Source: Candidatus Borrarchaeota archaeon (lineage in GTDB: Archaea > Asgardarchaeota > Sifarchaeia > Borrarchaeales > Borrarchaeaceae). Taken from it: a stretch of DNA of 11,349 nt. The position numbers were made by a program, and so were the translations under genes. Position 1 is the first letter of the stretch; each line of letters starts with the position of its first letter. The notes beneath the pieces were generated by a model, which was not told the DNA's origin, ran no database searches, and saw nothing but the letters and a program-made list of their open reading frames with translations. Location: the NCBI GenBank assembly GCA_016840645.1, contig JAEORY010000090.1, positions 1-11,349 of the forward strand. Reading direction: 5' to 3'. Below are positions 1-5,907 of this stretch, piece by piece.

Positions 1-1583
1 CAAGAACCGGTTTCTTTGGCAACTGAGTAGAAAGCTTTAATACTATCTTGAATCAGCTCAGGATAGTATACAATAAACTCAGGTCTCCACATATGTCCTG
101 AAAATAGGTCTCTCTTGACGTTTCTGAAGCCGAATTGGAAGATTAGCTCATCCAATGATGAAATCAGAAGTTCTCTGAAAATATACGGATGACAAAATGT
201 TTTGTTTTCAAACAGGTTGTAACACAGATATTTTCTTTGATCATGGTTGATATGTCTACCAATGTAGTGAGTAGTACTTGTTCCCTGATTAGTACGAATA
301 GTTAGATCAGCACCAGCATCGATGAGTAGCTCAAGTGCTTCGATAGAAGAACCATCAGTGCAGAATCTTGCAGCCAACATAAGTGCAGTCCATCCCTTGT
401 TTTTTTGTAGATTCAGATTAGCCCTAGCTTCAATCAGCAGCTTTAGAGCTTCGATAGAAGAATAGTTCATAGCAGCCAGCATGAGTGCAGTTGATCCATT
501 GTTATTTTGAAGATTTAGATCAGCACCAGCTTCAATCAGCAGCTTAACAGCTTCGATAGAAGAAAAGTGCCTAGCAGCAATCATGAGCGCAGTCCATCCA
601 CAGTTATTTTGTAGATTTAGATCAGCACCAGCATTGATTAGCAATTTCATAGTTTCAATGGAAAAACTATGATTACAAAATTGTGCACAATACATAAGTG
701 TAGTCCAGCCAATGTTTTCCTGCAAATCAAGATCAGCGCCAGCATTGATTAGTAGTGTAACAGGTTCAATAGAAGAGTGTGTGGATCTTGTAGCCCAGAT
801 TAGTGCAGTATAACCCTTGTTATCCTGAATGTTTAGATCAGCGCCAGCCTCAATTAGTAGTTCAGTTGCTTCAATAGCGTTAAATTGTATTACGCGCATA
901 AGTGCACTCAGACCATCCGCCTTCTGAAGGTTCAGATCAGCACCAGCCTTAATCAGCAGTTCAACTACTTCGATGGAAGAATCTTCCATAAAGTGTTCTG
1001 TTGCAATCATAAGAGTAGTAAAACCACCCGTATTTTGAAGGTTCAGATCAGCACCAGCCTTAATCAGCAGTTCAACTGCTTTGATGGAAGATTCTTCCAT
1101 ACAGTTTTCTGTTGCGAGCATAAGAGCACTCCATCCTTCCACTTGCTGAATATTCAGATCAGCACCAGTATCGATCAGTAGTTTAACAGCTTCGATAGAG
1201 GAGGTAGCACTACAGTATCTTGCAGCAAATATAAGTGCAGTCGATCCATGCACCTCCTGAATATTCAGATCAGCACCAGCATGAATCAGTAGTTTTACTG
1301 CTTCAATTGAAGAGTAGGTGTTACAATATTTAGCTGCCAACATAAGTGCAGTCCATTCTACTCCACTCTGTTTATCAACATTAACACCAGACTTGATCAA
1401 CAATCTCATACATTCCAATCTGTTATGGTAGGCAGAGATCATCAGTGGTGTGACGTTCTCTCTTACATTTTCAGGATCAGATTCAAATGTGTAATCAATC
1501 CCTTCATCAAGGTCGTACTGACCGGTTTCAATAGCCTCTTTTAGGCCCACGTGGTCACCTTTTTCACAAAGTTCGTGAAGCAT
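1..1583 (-). CDS. Ankyrin-repeat protein (3' end beyond window)
   Basis: About 527 codons are visible, starting at the ATG complementary to 1581-1583 and open to the left edge. The protein begins MLHELCEKGD and carries about eleven ankyrin repeats between residues 45 and 435, each with the pattern G-x-TALM-x-AA ... LLI-x-AGADLN-x-Q. Most repeats contain an SSIEA helix start, and their lengths vary because of short insertions before it. After the repeats comes a non-repeat C-terminal part (GRHINHDQRKYLCYNLFENK and onward), a layout common in giant-virus ankyrin proteins. Ankyrin repeats bind proteins; in large DNA viruses they often serve as host-target adaptors, but the partner here is unknown. 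An AAAATTGA element 39 nt upstream supports this start. Near-identical repeat DNA suggests growth by internal duplication. Confident of the family, not of the role. Confidence 0.93.
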   Translation of the reverse strand, partial: MLHELCEKGDHVGLKEAIETGQYDLDEGIDYTFESDPENVRENVTPLMISAYHNRLECMRLLIKSGVNVDKQSGVEWTALMLAAKYCNTYSSIEAVKLLIHAGADLNIQEVHGSTALIFAARYCSATSSIEAVKLLIDTGADLNIQQVEGWSALMLATENCMEESSIKAVELLIKAGADLNLQNTGGFTTLMIATEHFMEDSSIEVVELLIKAGADLNLQKADGLSALMRVIQFNAIEATELLIEAGADLNIQDNKGYTALIWATRSTHSSIEPVTLLINAGADLDLQENIGWTTLMYCAQFCNHSFSIETMKLLINAGADLNLQNNCGWTALMIAARHFSSIEAVKLLIEAGADLNLQNNNGSTALMLAAMNYSSIEALKLLIEARANLNLQKNKGWTALMLAARFCTDGSSIEALELLIDAGADLTIRTNQGTSTTHYIGRHINHDQRKYLCYNLFENKTFCHPYIFRELLISSLDELIFQFGFRNVKRDLFSGHMWRPEFIVYYPELIQDSIKAFYSVAKETGS

Positions 1584-1622
1584 CGTGTTTCTATTGCTGT
1601 AGTATTACTAAGCAATTTAGAT

Positions 1623-1630
1623 TCAATTTT
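1623..1630 (-). promoter_or_regulatory. AAAATTGA promoter of ankyrin gene
   Basis: Exact AAAATTGA on the minus strand, 39 nt before the ATG of the ankyrin gene. It overlaps the TTTATAAA that follows the stop of the upstream minus-strand gene, so the end of one gene and the promoter of the next are nearly superimposed. Confidence 0.75.
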
Positions 1631-1636
1631 ATAAAT

Positions 1637-1968
1637 TTAGATTGTGGTAACCTTATCGTAGAAGGTGTAGCCACCATCCCGTCGCATCGTGTACTTGACG
1701 CGTTCATGGAATTCATCGATGTCGCGACCAAGCACCCGGTAGTCACACCACTGGTGATCACGAAGGGTAACCTTGTAGAAGTTGCCATCAACCGTTTTGG
1801 TAACGGTTTTTGGAAACTGTGCTTCCATAATTTTCTTAACCATATCCATACACCGGTCGTCAAGACCGTCAAGGGTAGCTCCTGCGTTAACAAGCAGAGG
1901 CACAATCTGTTTCCCTCTCTTACCAAGCACACCACAAACATATCGTAGAGCGGTGTATCCAAGCTCAT
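1637..1968 (-). pseudogene. Ankyrin-like small gene with disrupted 5' end
   Basis: The minus-strand frame ending at 1637 reads ELGYTALRYVCGVLGKRG, then VPLLVNAGATLD, a recognisable ankyrin repeat, then a tail with KVTLRDHQWCDYRVLGRD. This frame has no ATG before the ankyrin repeat; the first possible initiator inside it is a GTG at 1930. The ATG at 1968 (ATGAGCTTGG) lies just upstream but in another frame, which reads a non-ankyrin sequence. One base inserted around codon 2 would join that ATG to the ankyrin frame. The AAAACTGA element at 1985-1992 is only 16 nt from this ATG, much closer than elsewhere here, consistent with a lost 5' coding segment. It could be a decaying gene, a sequencing indel, or a gene using an unusual start. 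The neighbouring ankyrin gene lies downstream on the same strand. Confidence 0.6.
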
Positions 1969-1984
1969 AATACCTATTTATGTT

Positions 1985-1992
1985 TCAGTTTT
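1985..1992 (-). promoter_or_regulatory. AAAACTGA element, minus strand
   Basis: AAAACTGA on the minus strand, facing the broken ankyrin-like gene with only 16 nt to its ATG. It forms a back-to-back pair with the plus-strand element at 2003-2010, so this short gap is a divergent promoter region. Confidence 0.5.
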
Positions 1993-2002
1993 TCAACCAG
2001 TT

Positions 2003-2010
2003 AAAACTGA
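2003..2010 (+). promoter_or_regulatory. AAAACTGA promoter of first F-box gene
   Basis: AAAACTGA, 35 nt before the ATG at 2046, the spacing seen at most genes in the window. Confidence 0.7.
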
Positions 2011-2045
2011 AATAAGATTTAGAAGCCTATTAAACAGTACACCTA

Positions 2046-2519
2046 ATGATGCACAAACTGCCTCCTGAGTTAATTAATGAGATCATGCAGTACCTTGTTA
2101 GAGAGGAGAAGCTGGCATGTGTACATAGTTCACGAGTATTTCAAGTGCTTTCAAACAGAGATATATTTTCGTTGATCACAACAATAGAAGAGTTTACTAA
2201 CGACATGTGTACACCACTGGTCAGATGTCTATCTAAAGACGACCTGATAGACCACCTCAAAAAGGTGTATCGCGAGGACGTTTACTTCACCTGCGGTCTA
2301 GATTGGTGCTTAGAAGTACGGAAATGCACTGAGGGAAGACAGTGCGAATTTTGTCAAGTATGGTTTTGCGAGTGTTGCATCCTGGGCGGAGGCTGTGGTT
2401 GTTTATACTGCGAGTACTGTGGCATTGAGCCAGATAATGCTAACGAGCTTTCTTGGCCAGATGATCAACCTTATTGTCCCAGGTGTGGACCCTATAGCTC
2501 TGATTCCGAGTCATCGTGA
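2046..2519 (+). CDS. F-box-like protein with Cys-rich zinc-binding tail
   Basis: A 157-residue protein. Residues 4-36 (KLPPELINEIMQYL, then VFQVLSNRD) match the short F-box-like start shared by five genes in this window. F-box domains normally dock onto Skp1 in SCF ubiquitin ligases, while the rest of the protein binds the target. Residues 94-147 are cysteine-rich, with CxxC pairs at 100/103, 122/125 and 144/147 and extra Cys at 108, 110, 111, 117 and 119, suggesting one or more zinc sites. The tail ends in an acidic SSDSESS. Two ATGs lie in tandem (2046 and 2049) and either could be used. It is the first of three same-strand F-box genes and is preceded by a divergent promoter. The F-box match is short, so Skp1 binding is inferred. 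Confidence 0.82.
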   Translation: MMHKLPPELINEIMQYLVREEKLACVHSSRVFQVLSNRDIFSLITTIEEFTNDMCTPLVRCLSKDDLIDHLKKVYREDVYFTCGLDWCLEVRKCTEGRQCEFCQVWFCECCILGGGCGCLYCEYCGIEPDNANELSWPDDQPYCPRCGPYSSDSESS

Positions 2520-2544
2520 ACTTCAAGAATATACTTCACAAGTT

Positions 2545-2552
2545 AAAACTGA
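2545..2552 (+). promoter_or_regulatory. AAAACTGA promoter of second F-box gene
   Basis: AAAACTGATTCATAAAC starts here, 35 nt from the ATG at 2588. The same 17-base string also occurs at 5312, before the F-box/ubiquitin-like gene. Confidence 0.72.
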
Positions 2553-2587
2553 TTCATAAACAACTCAAATCTTATTAGATCGAATAC

Positions 2588-3217
2588 ATGGATCTGCTAT
2601 CCCCTGAGCTAATAGACCAGATCGTACTATATTGTTGTTCAAGATCTTACGGTGGTATTTACTACCGGGAAGTTTCGACGCTATATAATGCTAGTAAGGT
2701 CTTCTGGGTCCTTTCTAACAGAGTAATAGAGGGGGTAATACCACAGTTTGAACTACCGGATAACAATGTTCTGGACAACTTTAGCGGTATCTTTAAAGCA
2801 CATCCTGATCTATTGTGGAAGTTTAGTCGAATGCAGAATGAGTATCTGCGTAAGTTTACTCACAATGTTAATCTACTAATGCACAATGACATTGAAAAAG
2901 TATTTGTGTGTGAGTATTGTGGTTCTTTTATGGATCATAGCGATGAAGCAAGGATTCACCCTGTTACACTGGAAGAGGAAGATATCTACAGCTCTTACTA
3001 TCCATTTATAGAAGAACTTCCTGATCTCGAACCATACAGATGTTCTCAGTGTGATTGCTTTATCTGCATAGAATGTCGCAACATTCTAGGATCAACATCT
3101 TGTTGTGATAAACTGATAGCCACAATATGTGTTCCGTGCACCGTTAAGAACTTCAAAATCATGTATGCGGCCAATAAGGGTATCGAATGTACCTGCATCG
3201 AGTGTCCTAAAAAATGA
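2588..3217 (+). CDS. F-box-like protein with Cys-rich zinc-binding C-terminus
   Basis: A 209-residue protein. The N-terminus (MDLLSPELIDQIVLYCC, then FWVLSNRVIE at residues 39-48) is a divergent F-box-like module. The middle section (DNFSGIFKAHPDLLWKF) parallels the next gene (YSGLFKAYPDQILNY), so the two are sister paralogues. The C-terminal half holds CxxC pairs at residues 108/111, 152/155, 160/163 and 181/184 plus a CTCIEC end, which suggests zinc ribbons or a RING-like fold. No canonical RING Cys/His spacing could be assigned by eye. The stop codon TGA forms the end of the promoter element of the following gene. A role as a substrate adaptor for a host SCF ligase is inferred from the F-box-like start. 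Confidence 0.82.
   Translation: MDLLSPELIDQIVLYCCSRSYGGIYYREVSTLYNASKVFWVLSNRVIEGVIPQFELPDNNVLDNFSGIFKAHPDLLWKFSRMQNEYLRKFTHNVNLLMHNDIEKVFVCEYCGSFMDHSDEARIHPVTLEEEDIYSSYYPFIEELPDLEPYRCSQCDCFICIECRNILGSTSCCDKLIATICVPCTVKNFKIMYAANKGIECTCIECPKK
3210..3217 (+). promoter_or_regulatory. AAAAATGA promoter overlapping stop codon
   Basis: AAAAATGATTTAT, with A at the variable fifth position, 40 nt before the ATG at 3258. Its TGA is the stop codon of the preceding F-box gene. TTTATAAA follows directly at 3218-3225, so start and end signals are compressed into about 16 bases. Confidence 0.5.
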
Positions 3218-3257
3218 TTTATAAATAGCTTTATTAAGCTGCTTTGTAGTAGCTATA

Positions 3258-3824
3258 ATGCTTGAACTACCTCCGGAACTTGTACATGAGATAGTACTCT
3301 ACGCAAGTGCGACTAAGAACGGAAACACTGACTTCAAGGTGGTATCAGCGCTATATAACACCGGCACCCATTTTTGGACTCTTTCTCAAAGTATGATTGA
3401 GCAGTGGTTTAGCTATCTTGACCTTGATTTGAATGATGGATCTAATCTAAAGATGTATAGTGGTTTGTTTAAAGCATATCCTGATCAGATATTGAATTAC
3501 TGCCAAAACCAAGAAATGCGTCGTATGCAATACATAGTGCAGAATCAACTAGTAATAGTACTTCTCAATAATGGCTTTGAGGTCAGTAGGGAAAGTAACA
3601 AGATTGCCGTAAGATTTACACCACCGTACTGTTTTTTTTGTCCGTATGGTAGTTATGCAGAAATTACTCAGAACTCTGTAGGTAGGTATACTATTACTGA
3701 TTTTGAAGTTGGGTGCTCTGGATTAGTAAAAGCTCCTATGTCAACGTCACATACACGTGAGACGCTACTGACCGCTTTATGTAAAATACGTGATAGCTTA
3801 GTTGGGTGTCGTTGCGGTGGTTAA
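3258..3824 (+). CDS. F-box-like protein, sister of the preceding gene
   Basis: A 188-residue protein. It begins MLELPPELVHEIVLYA, with the second half of the F-box-like module at FWTLSQSMIEQW (residues 39-50). Similarity to its neighbour continues through residues 68-110 (YSGLFKAYPDQ, then NGFEV), but the cysteine-rich tail is mostly lost. Only CFFC at 125-128 and scattered cysteines remain. The protein ends GCRCGG, an exposed Gly-Gly terminus that may be coincidental. Its stop overlaps the stop of the convergent oxygenase gene. It is the third gene of a tandem F-box array and probably arose by local duplication and divergence. Confidence 0.8.
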   Translation: MLELPPELVHEIVLYASATKNGNTDFKVVSALYNTGTHFWTLSQSMIEQWFSYLDLDLNDGSNLKMYSGLFKAYPDQILNYCQNQEMRRMQYIVQNQLVIVLLNNGFEVSRESNKIAVRFTPPYCFFCPYGSYAEITQNSVGRYTITDFEVGCSGLVKAPMSTSHTRETLLTALCKIRDSLVGCRCGG

Positions 3825-4447
3825 TTATAAGTTTCCTTCACTAGAAGTGTTCGATTGTTCTTTCTATCAACATCCTTGTGATCAAGATAACAATGTAGTC
3901 GAATATTTTCTTCTTGATATGCTGCACCAGCGTGAACTAGATCTCCTCTAAAAACAACAAGATCGCCAGCATTAAAAACCAGTTCAATCCCGTCATTCTC
4001 CTTGAAATCGGTGAAATCGAAGCCGATGGAACCGGGCCATACAACCAGCTTAGTATTGTCTTCAAGAGCAAGAACAGCGGCTAACGGAATATCTTCATTA
4101 GGGACTTCAAGAATCCCTCCTGTCGGTTCATAATCGGTATGAGCCTGCTGTCTCCTACATCCTTTTTTTGAATGTAAAACAATCCAGTTACTCTTGACAC
4201 GTTCCGATGATATAATCTCCTTAATTTGATGATCAAGGAGATTAGTGAATCTCTTCATGTACTTTGCACTAGTATAGAGTGAGCACTGACGCCGTTTCCT
4301 ATCGGGTCCAAAGATAGCTCTGGCTCTTTTACTTTGGCGTCCGATCCCTTCTTTTACATTTTCCGGAACATCTATGAAAGAGGGTAGTAGGACAAACCCT
4401 TGTTCATGGAGTCCATCGAGAGTAATATCTCTCTTACGTTTTGTCAT
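3821..4447 (-). CDS. Putative 2-oxoglutarate/Fe(II)-dependent oxygenase
   Basis: A 208-residue protein. A basic N-terminus (MTKRKRD, and QSKRARAIFGPDRKRR at 38-53) precedes a probable double-stranded beta-helix. The expected iron triad is visible: His103-x-Asp105 in QQAHTDYEPTGG and His172 in GDLVVFRGDLVHAGAAY. Arg183 (ENIRLHCYLD), eleven residues after His172, fits as the 2-oxoglutarate carboxylate ligand. PLAAVLALEDNTKLVVWPGS supplies the usual core strands. Enzymes of this fold hydroxylate or demethylate proteins, nucleic acids or small molecules; the substrate cannot be read from the sequence. The basic, possibly nuclear-targeting N-terminus hints at a macromolecular target. The gene diverges from the small membrane protein through a palindromic promoter and converges on the third F-box gene with overlapping stops. 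Confidence 0.8.
   Translation of the reverse strand: MTKRKRDITLDGLHEQGFVLLPSFIDVPENVKEGIGRQSKRARAIFGPDRKRRQCSLYTSAKYMKRFTNLLDHQIKEIISSERVKSNWIVLHSKKGCRRQQAHTDYEPTGGILEVPNEDIPLAAVLALEDNTKLVVWPGSIGFDFTDFKENDGIELVFNAGDLVVFRGDLVHAGAAYQEENIRLHCYLDHKDVDRKNNRTLLVKETYN
3825..3830. terminator. TTATAA gene-end motif between convergent genes
   Basis: TTATAA directly follows the plus-strand stop (TAA at 3822-3824) and lies in the last codons of the minus-strand gene. It is one of several such palindromes at gene ends. Termination or polyadenylation function is inferred from position only. Confidence 0.4.
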
Positions 4448-4482
4448 TGTCCTACATTCTACTGGAAATTGAGTATTATAGA

Positions 4483-4500
4483 ATCAGTTTTAAAACTGAT
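4483..4500. promoter_or_regulatory. Palindromic divergent promoter
   Basis: ATCAGTTTTAAAACTGAT is a perfect 18-bp palindrome made of two overlapping AAAACTGAT elements facing opposite ways. The minus copy lies 36 nt from the oxygenase ATG at 4447. The plus copy lies 51 nt from the ATG at 4551. A single site thus appears to drive both genes. Confidence 0.7.
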
Positions 4501-4550
4501 GACATCTATCACTTATAATCAAATGAACTACTCTACACCTACTGAAAACA

Positions 4551-4799
4551 ATGGCAGCAGGACGTGCATACATCTTCACATTCTGCACTAGCGCAGTCGC
4601 CGGTACTGCATTGGGTGCGTACCAAGGGTACAATGAAAAAGGGCGAGCAATGCATACAGTTAGGCGAGCACTGTATACAGTTAGTGGTGCATGTACGGGA
4701 TTTATGGTGGGGGCATGTGCAGGAGTGTTCTCACCCGTGCTCATCCCAACCGTCTCCGCCATCAAGCTCAAGAAATACTTTGACAAAAAGAAGGAGTAA
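4551..4799 (+). CDS. Small two-helix membrane protein
   Basis: An 82-residue protein with two hydrophobic, glycine/alanine-rich segments, at about residues 5-24 and 41-62. They are linked by a basic loop (NEKGRAMHTVRRA), and the tail is lysine-rich (KLKKYFDKKKE). The small-residue spacing (AGTALGAYQG, GACTGFMVGACAG) favours helix packing or oligomerisation in a membrane. No family is recognised; a virion or internal membrane protein is possible. It is transcribed from the palindromic divergent promoter. An earlier ATG at 4524 opens a different 22-codon frame (MNYSTPTENN), so either transcription starts after it, scanning is leaky, or that frame is a regulatory upstream ORF. Competing longer frames here lack recognisable protein character. 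Confidence 0.7.
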   Translation: MAAGRAYIFTFCTSAVAGTALGAYQGYNEKGRAMHTVRRALYTVSGACTGFMVGACAGVFSPVLIPTVSAIKLKKYFDKKKE

Positions 4800-4800
4800 G

Positions 4801-4808
4801 TTTATAAA
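4801..4808. terminator. TTTATAAA gene-end palindrome between convergent stops
   Basis: The layout is TAA-g-TTTATAAA-TCA: one 8-base palindrome separates the plus-strand stop (4797-4799) from the minus-strand stop (4809-4811). Both genes could share it as a 3'-end signal. Confidence 0.45.
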
Positions 4809-5216
4809 TCATCCGGTCGTAACGAACCCTCCGTTGCTAGGAGAGAAGATGACGTTGAAGACCTTCTCGTACTCTCCATCGATGTTCTTGATGTAGTAGT
4901 CGGTGGGCTTTCCAATATCGTCAAAACAATCAGGCCAATCGCATGAGCATCCTCCGATACCGTCCCACTCGATCCTCATATCAACGTCTCGGCGGTTATC
5001 GCCATTGATGAGTTCAGTTTCAAAGTAGACATCCATTCTGAGGTCCCAATCGTAACCGACGCCATCGAAGGTGGATACAATGTCGTGGAAGATGAATAGG
5101 TGTGCGTATCCTTCGAAGAAATCAAGAAAGCTCCTCTTGCAAGCCTTTTCTTCGCCTGCTTCCGGCCCCAAATCGTTGTGACTGCGAAAGTATTCGTCAA
5201 AGACTGCTTCAGCCAT
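4809..5216 (-). CDS. Uncharacterised acidic protein
   Basis: A 135-residue protein starting MAEAVFDEYFRSHND. I chose the ATG at 5216 because AAAATTGA at 5256-5263 lies 39 nt upstream, the usual spacing. An in-frame ATG at 5249 would add 11 residues but sits only 6 nt from the promoter element and is unlikely to be in the mRNA. The sequence is rich in Asp, Glu and aromatics (DGVGYDWDLRMDVYFETEL), with a short cysteine cluster CSCDWPDC at about residues 89-96. A KPTDYYIKNIDGEYEKVF segment suggests beta strands near the end. No transmembrane segment or signal peptide is apparent. I do not recognise the family. Its neighbours converge on both sides. Confidence 0.75.
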   Translation of the reverse strand: MAEAVFDEYFRSHNDLGPEAGEEKACKRSFLDFFEGYAHLFIFHDIVSTFDGVGYDWDLRMDVYFETELINGDNRRDVDMRIEWDGIGGCSCDWPDCFDDIGKPTDYYIKNIDGEYEKVFNVIFSPSNGGFVTTG

Positions 5217-5255
5217 GATTAAGTGACTAGCAATAGGATATAGTAGCATTTACAA

Positions 5256-5263
5256 TCAATTTT
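5256..5263 (-). promoter_or_regulatory. AAAATTGA promoter of acidic protein gene
   Basis: TAAAATTGATT on the minus strand, 39 nt before the ATG at 5216. This spacing decides the start codon over the upstream in-frame ATG at 5249. Confidence 0.75.
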
Positions 5264-5311
5264 AATGCTAAGAGAGACAGTTAACTATCCACCGGGTAGT
5301 GCCCCATTTGT

Positions 5312-5319
5312 AAAACTGA
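5312..5319 (+). promoter_or_regulatory. AAAACTGA promoter of F-box/ubiquitin-like gene
   Basis: AAAACTGATTCATAAAC starts here, 45 nt before the ATG at 5365. It matches the promoter of the second F-box gene over 17 bases, suggesting co-expression or shared ancestry of the upstream regions. Confidence 0.72.
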
Positions 5320-5364
5320 TTCATAAACATCCTAAATTCGAATTACAACCACTACACTAAACGT

Positions 5365-5877
5365 ATGGAACTACCACCAGAACTTGTTGACGGTATCCTA
5401 GCGTACGTAGATCCGTTTGATACACAAGAATGCTATCATGCGCACCCCCTTTTTCGTGTACTTTCTCAGGGAGATTTACTGGAAAGGGTGCTAACGGTCT
5501 ACAGGTACGATTGGGAGATCCCAGCGCTTTACGATTACCTTGAGCATGAGACAACCAAGGTATTCATCGATAGTATCTCTACTATGCAACCAGTGATACA
5601 GATTTTTATACGAGACCATGCAAATTGTGCTGGTAAAACGGTTACATACAATATCCGTGTCGATGAGACAGGTGCAGATTTGAAGGCAAAAATCGTGAGG
5701 AAGTTTAAGATGCCCCCCGAGGCCTATAATATGATTCGCCTAATATATGGTGGTCTTACGATATACGACAAAACCAAGTTGTACCGTATTGGGATAAAGG
5801 AATTTTCAACACTTGACCTGATAATGAAGCTAATGTCATGTAATCAATGCGGATTGAATGGTTGTGGTGGACACTGA
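5365..5877 (+). CDS. F-box-like protein fused to a ubiquitin-like domain
   Basis: A 170-residue protein. Residues 1-35 (MELPPELVDGILAYVD, then LFRVLSQGD) are the short F-box-like module of this window. Residues 78-157 align by eye with ubiquitin: IQIFIRD for MQIFVKT, GKTVTYNIRVD for GKTITLEVE, LKAKI for VKAKI, MPPEAYNMIRLIYGG for IPPDQQRLIFAGK, and KEFSTLDLIMKL for KESTLHLVLRL. The hydrophobic-patch Ile44 is kept (Ile127), and the lysines aligning with K27, K29 and probably K63 remain. K48 is replaced by Leu and His68 by Asp. The diglycine expected after the last strand is absent. The tail is instead CNQCGLNGCGGH, with a GG-H end. It may act as an adaptor that also presents a ubiquitin mimic. 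Confident of the ubiquitin-like fold; conjugation competence is doubtful. Confidence 0.87.
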   Translation: MELPPELVDGILAYVDPFDTQECYHAHPLFRVLSQGDLLERVLTVYRYDWEIPALYDYLEHETTKVFIDSISTMQPVIQIFIRDHANCAGKTVTYNIRVDETGADLKAKIVRKFKMPPEAYNMIRLIYGGLTIYDKTKLYRIGIKEFSTLDLIMKLMSCNQCGLNGCGGH

Positions 5878-5907
5878 ATTATAACTTAACAAGGATTCAT
5901 TTTATAA
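5878..5907. terminator. Paired TTATAA gene-end motifs between convergent genes
   Basis: ATTATAA (5878-5884) directly follows the plus-strand TGA. TTATAA (5902-5907) directly follows the minus-strand TAA (5910-5908). Each convergent gene has its own copy within 7 nt of its stop. The 3'-end role is inferred from position. Confidence 0.4.

Noticed and set aside
885..1181. 98-codon plus-strand frame with internal repeats
   Set aside because: It is the antisense shadow of the ankyrin array; its repeat pattern only mirrors the ankyrin DNA repeats.
1..1583. Regularly spaced DNA repeats resembling a CRISPR array
   Set aside because: The repeats are coding, degenerate, about 100-120 bases apart and translate to ankyrin repeats in one frame.
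1706..1970. Two plus-strand frames opposite the broken ankyrin-like gene
   Set aside because: No domain, promoter element or gene-end motif fits them, and they oppose a frame with clear ankyrin character.
4490..4786. 98-codon minus-strand frame
   Set aside because: Opposite the small membrane protein, low-complexity composition, and it would start without an upstream AAAANTGA at normal distance.
4564..4896. 110-codon plus-strand frame overlapping the membrane protein
   Set aside because: It runs across the TTTATAAA gene-end palindrome into the antisense of the next gene; composition is not protein-like.
5217..5249. Upstream ATG at 5249 as start of the acidic protein
   Set aside because: It lies only 6 nt from the AAAATTGA element; the ATG at 5216 has the normal 39 nt spacing.
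5357..5554. 65-codon minus-strand frame
   Set aside because: Shadow of the F-box/ubiquitin-like gene with no supporting signals.
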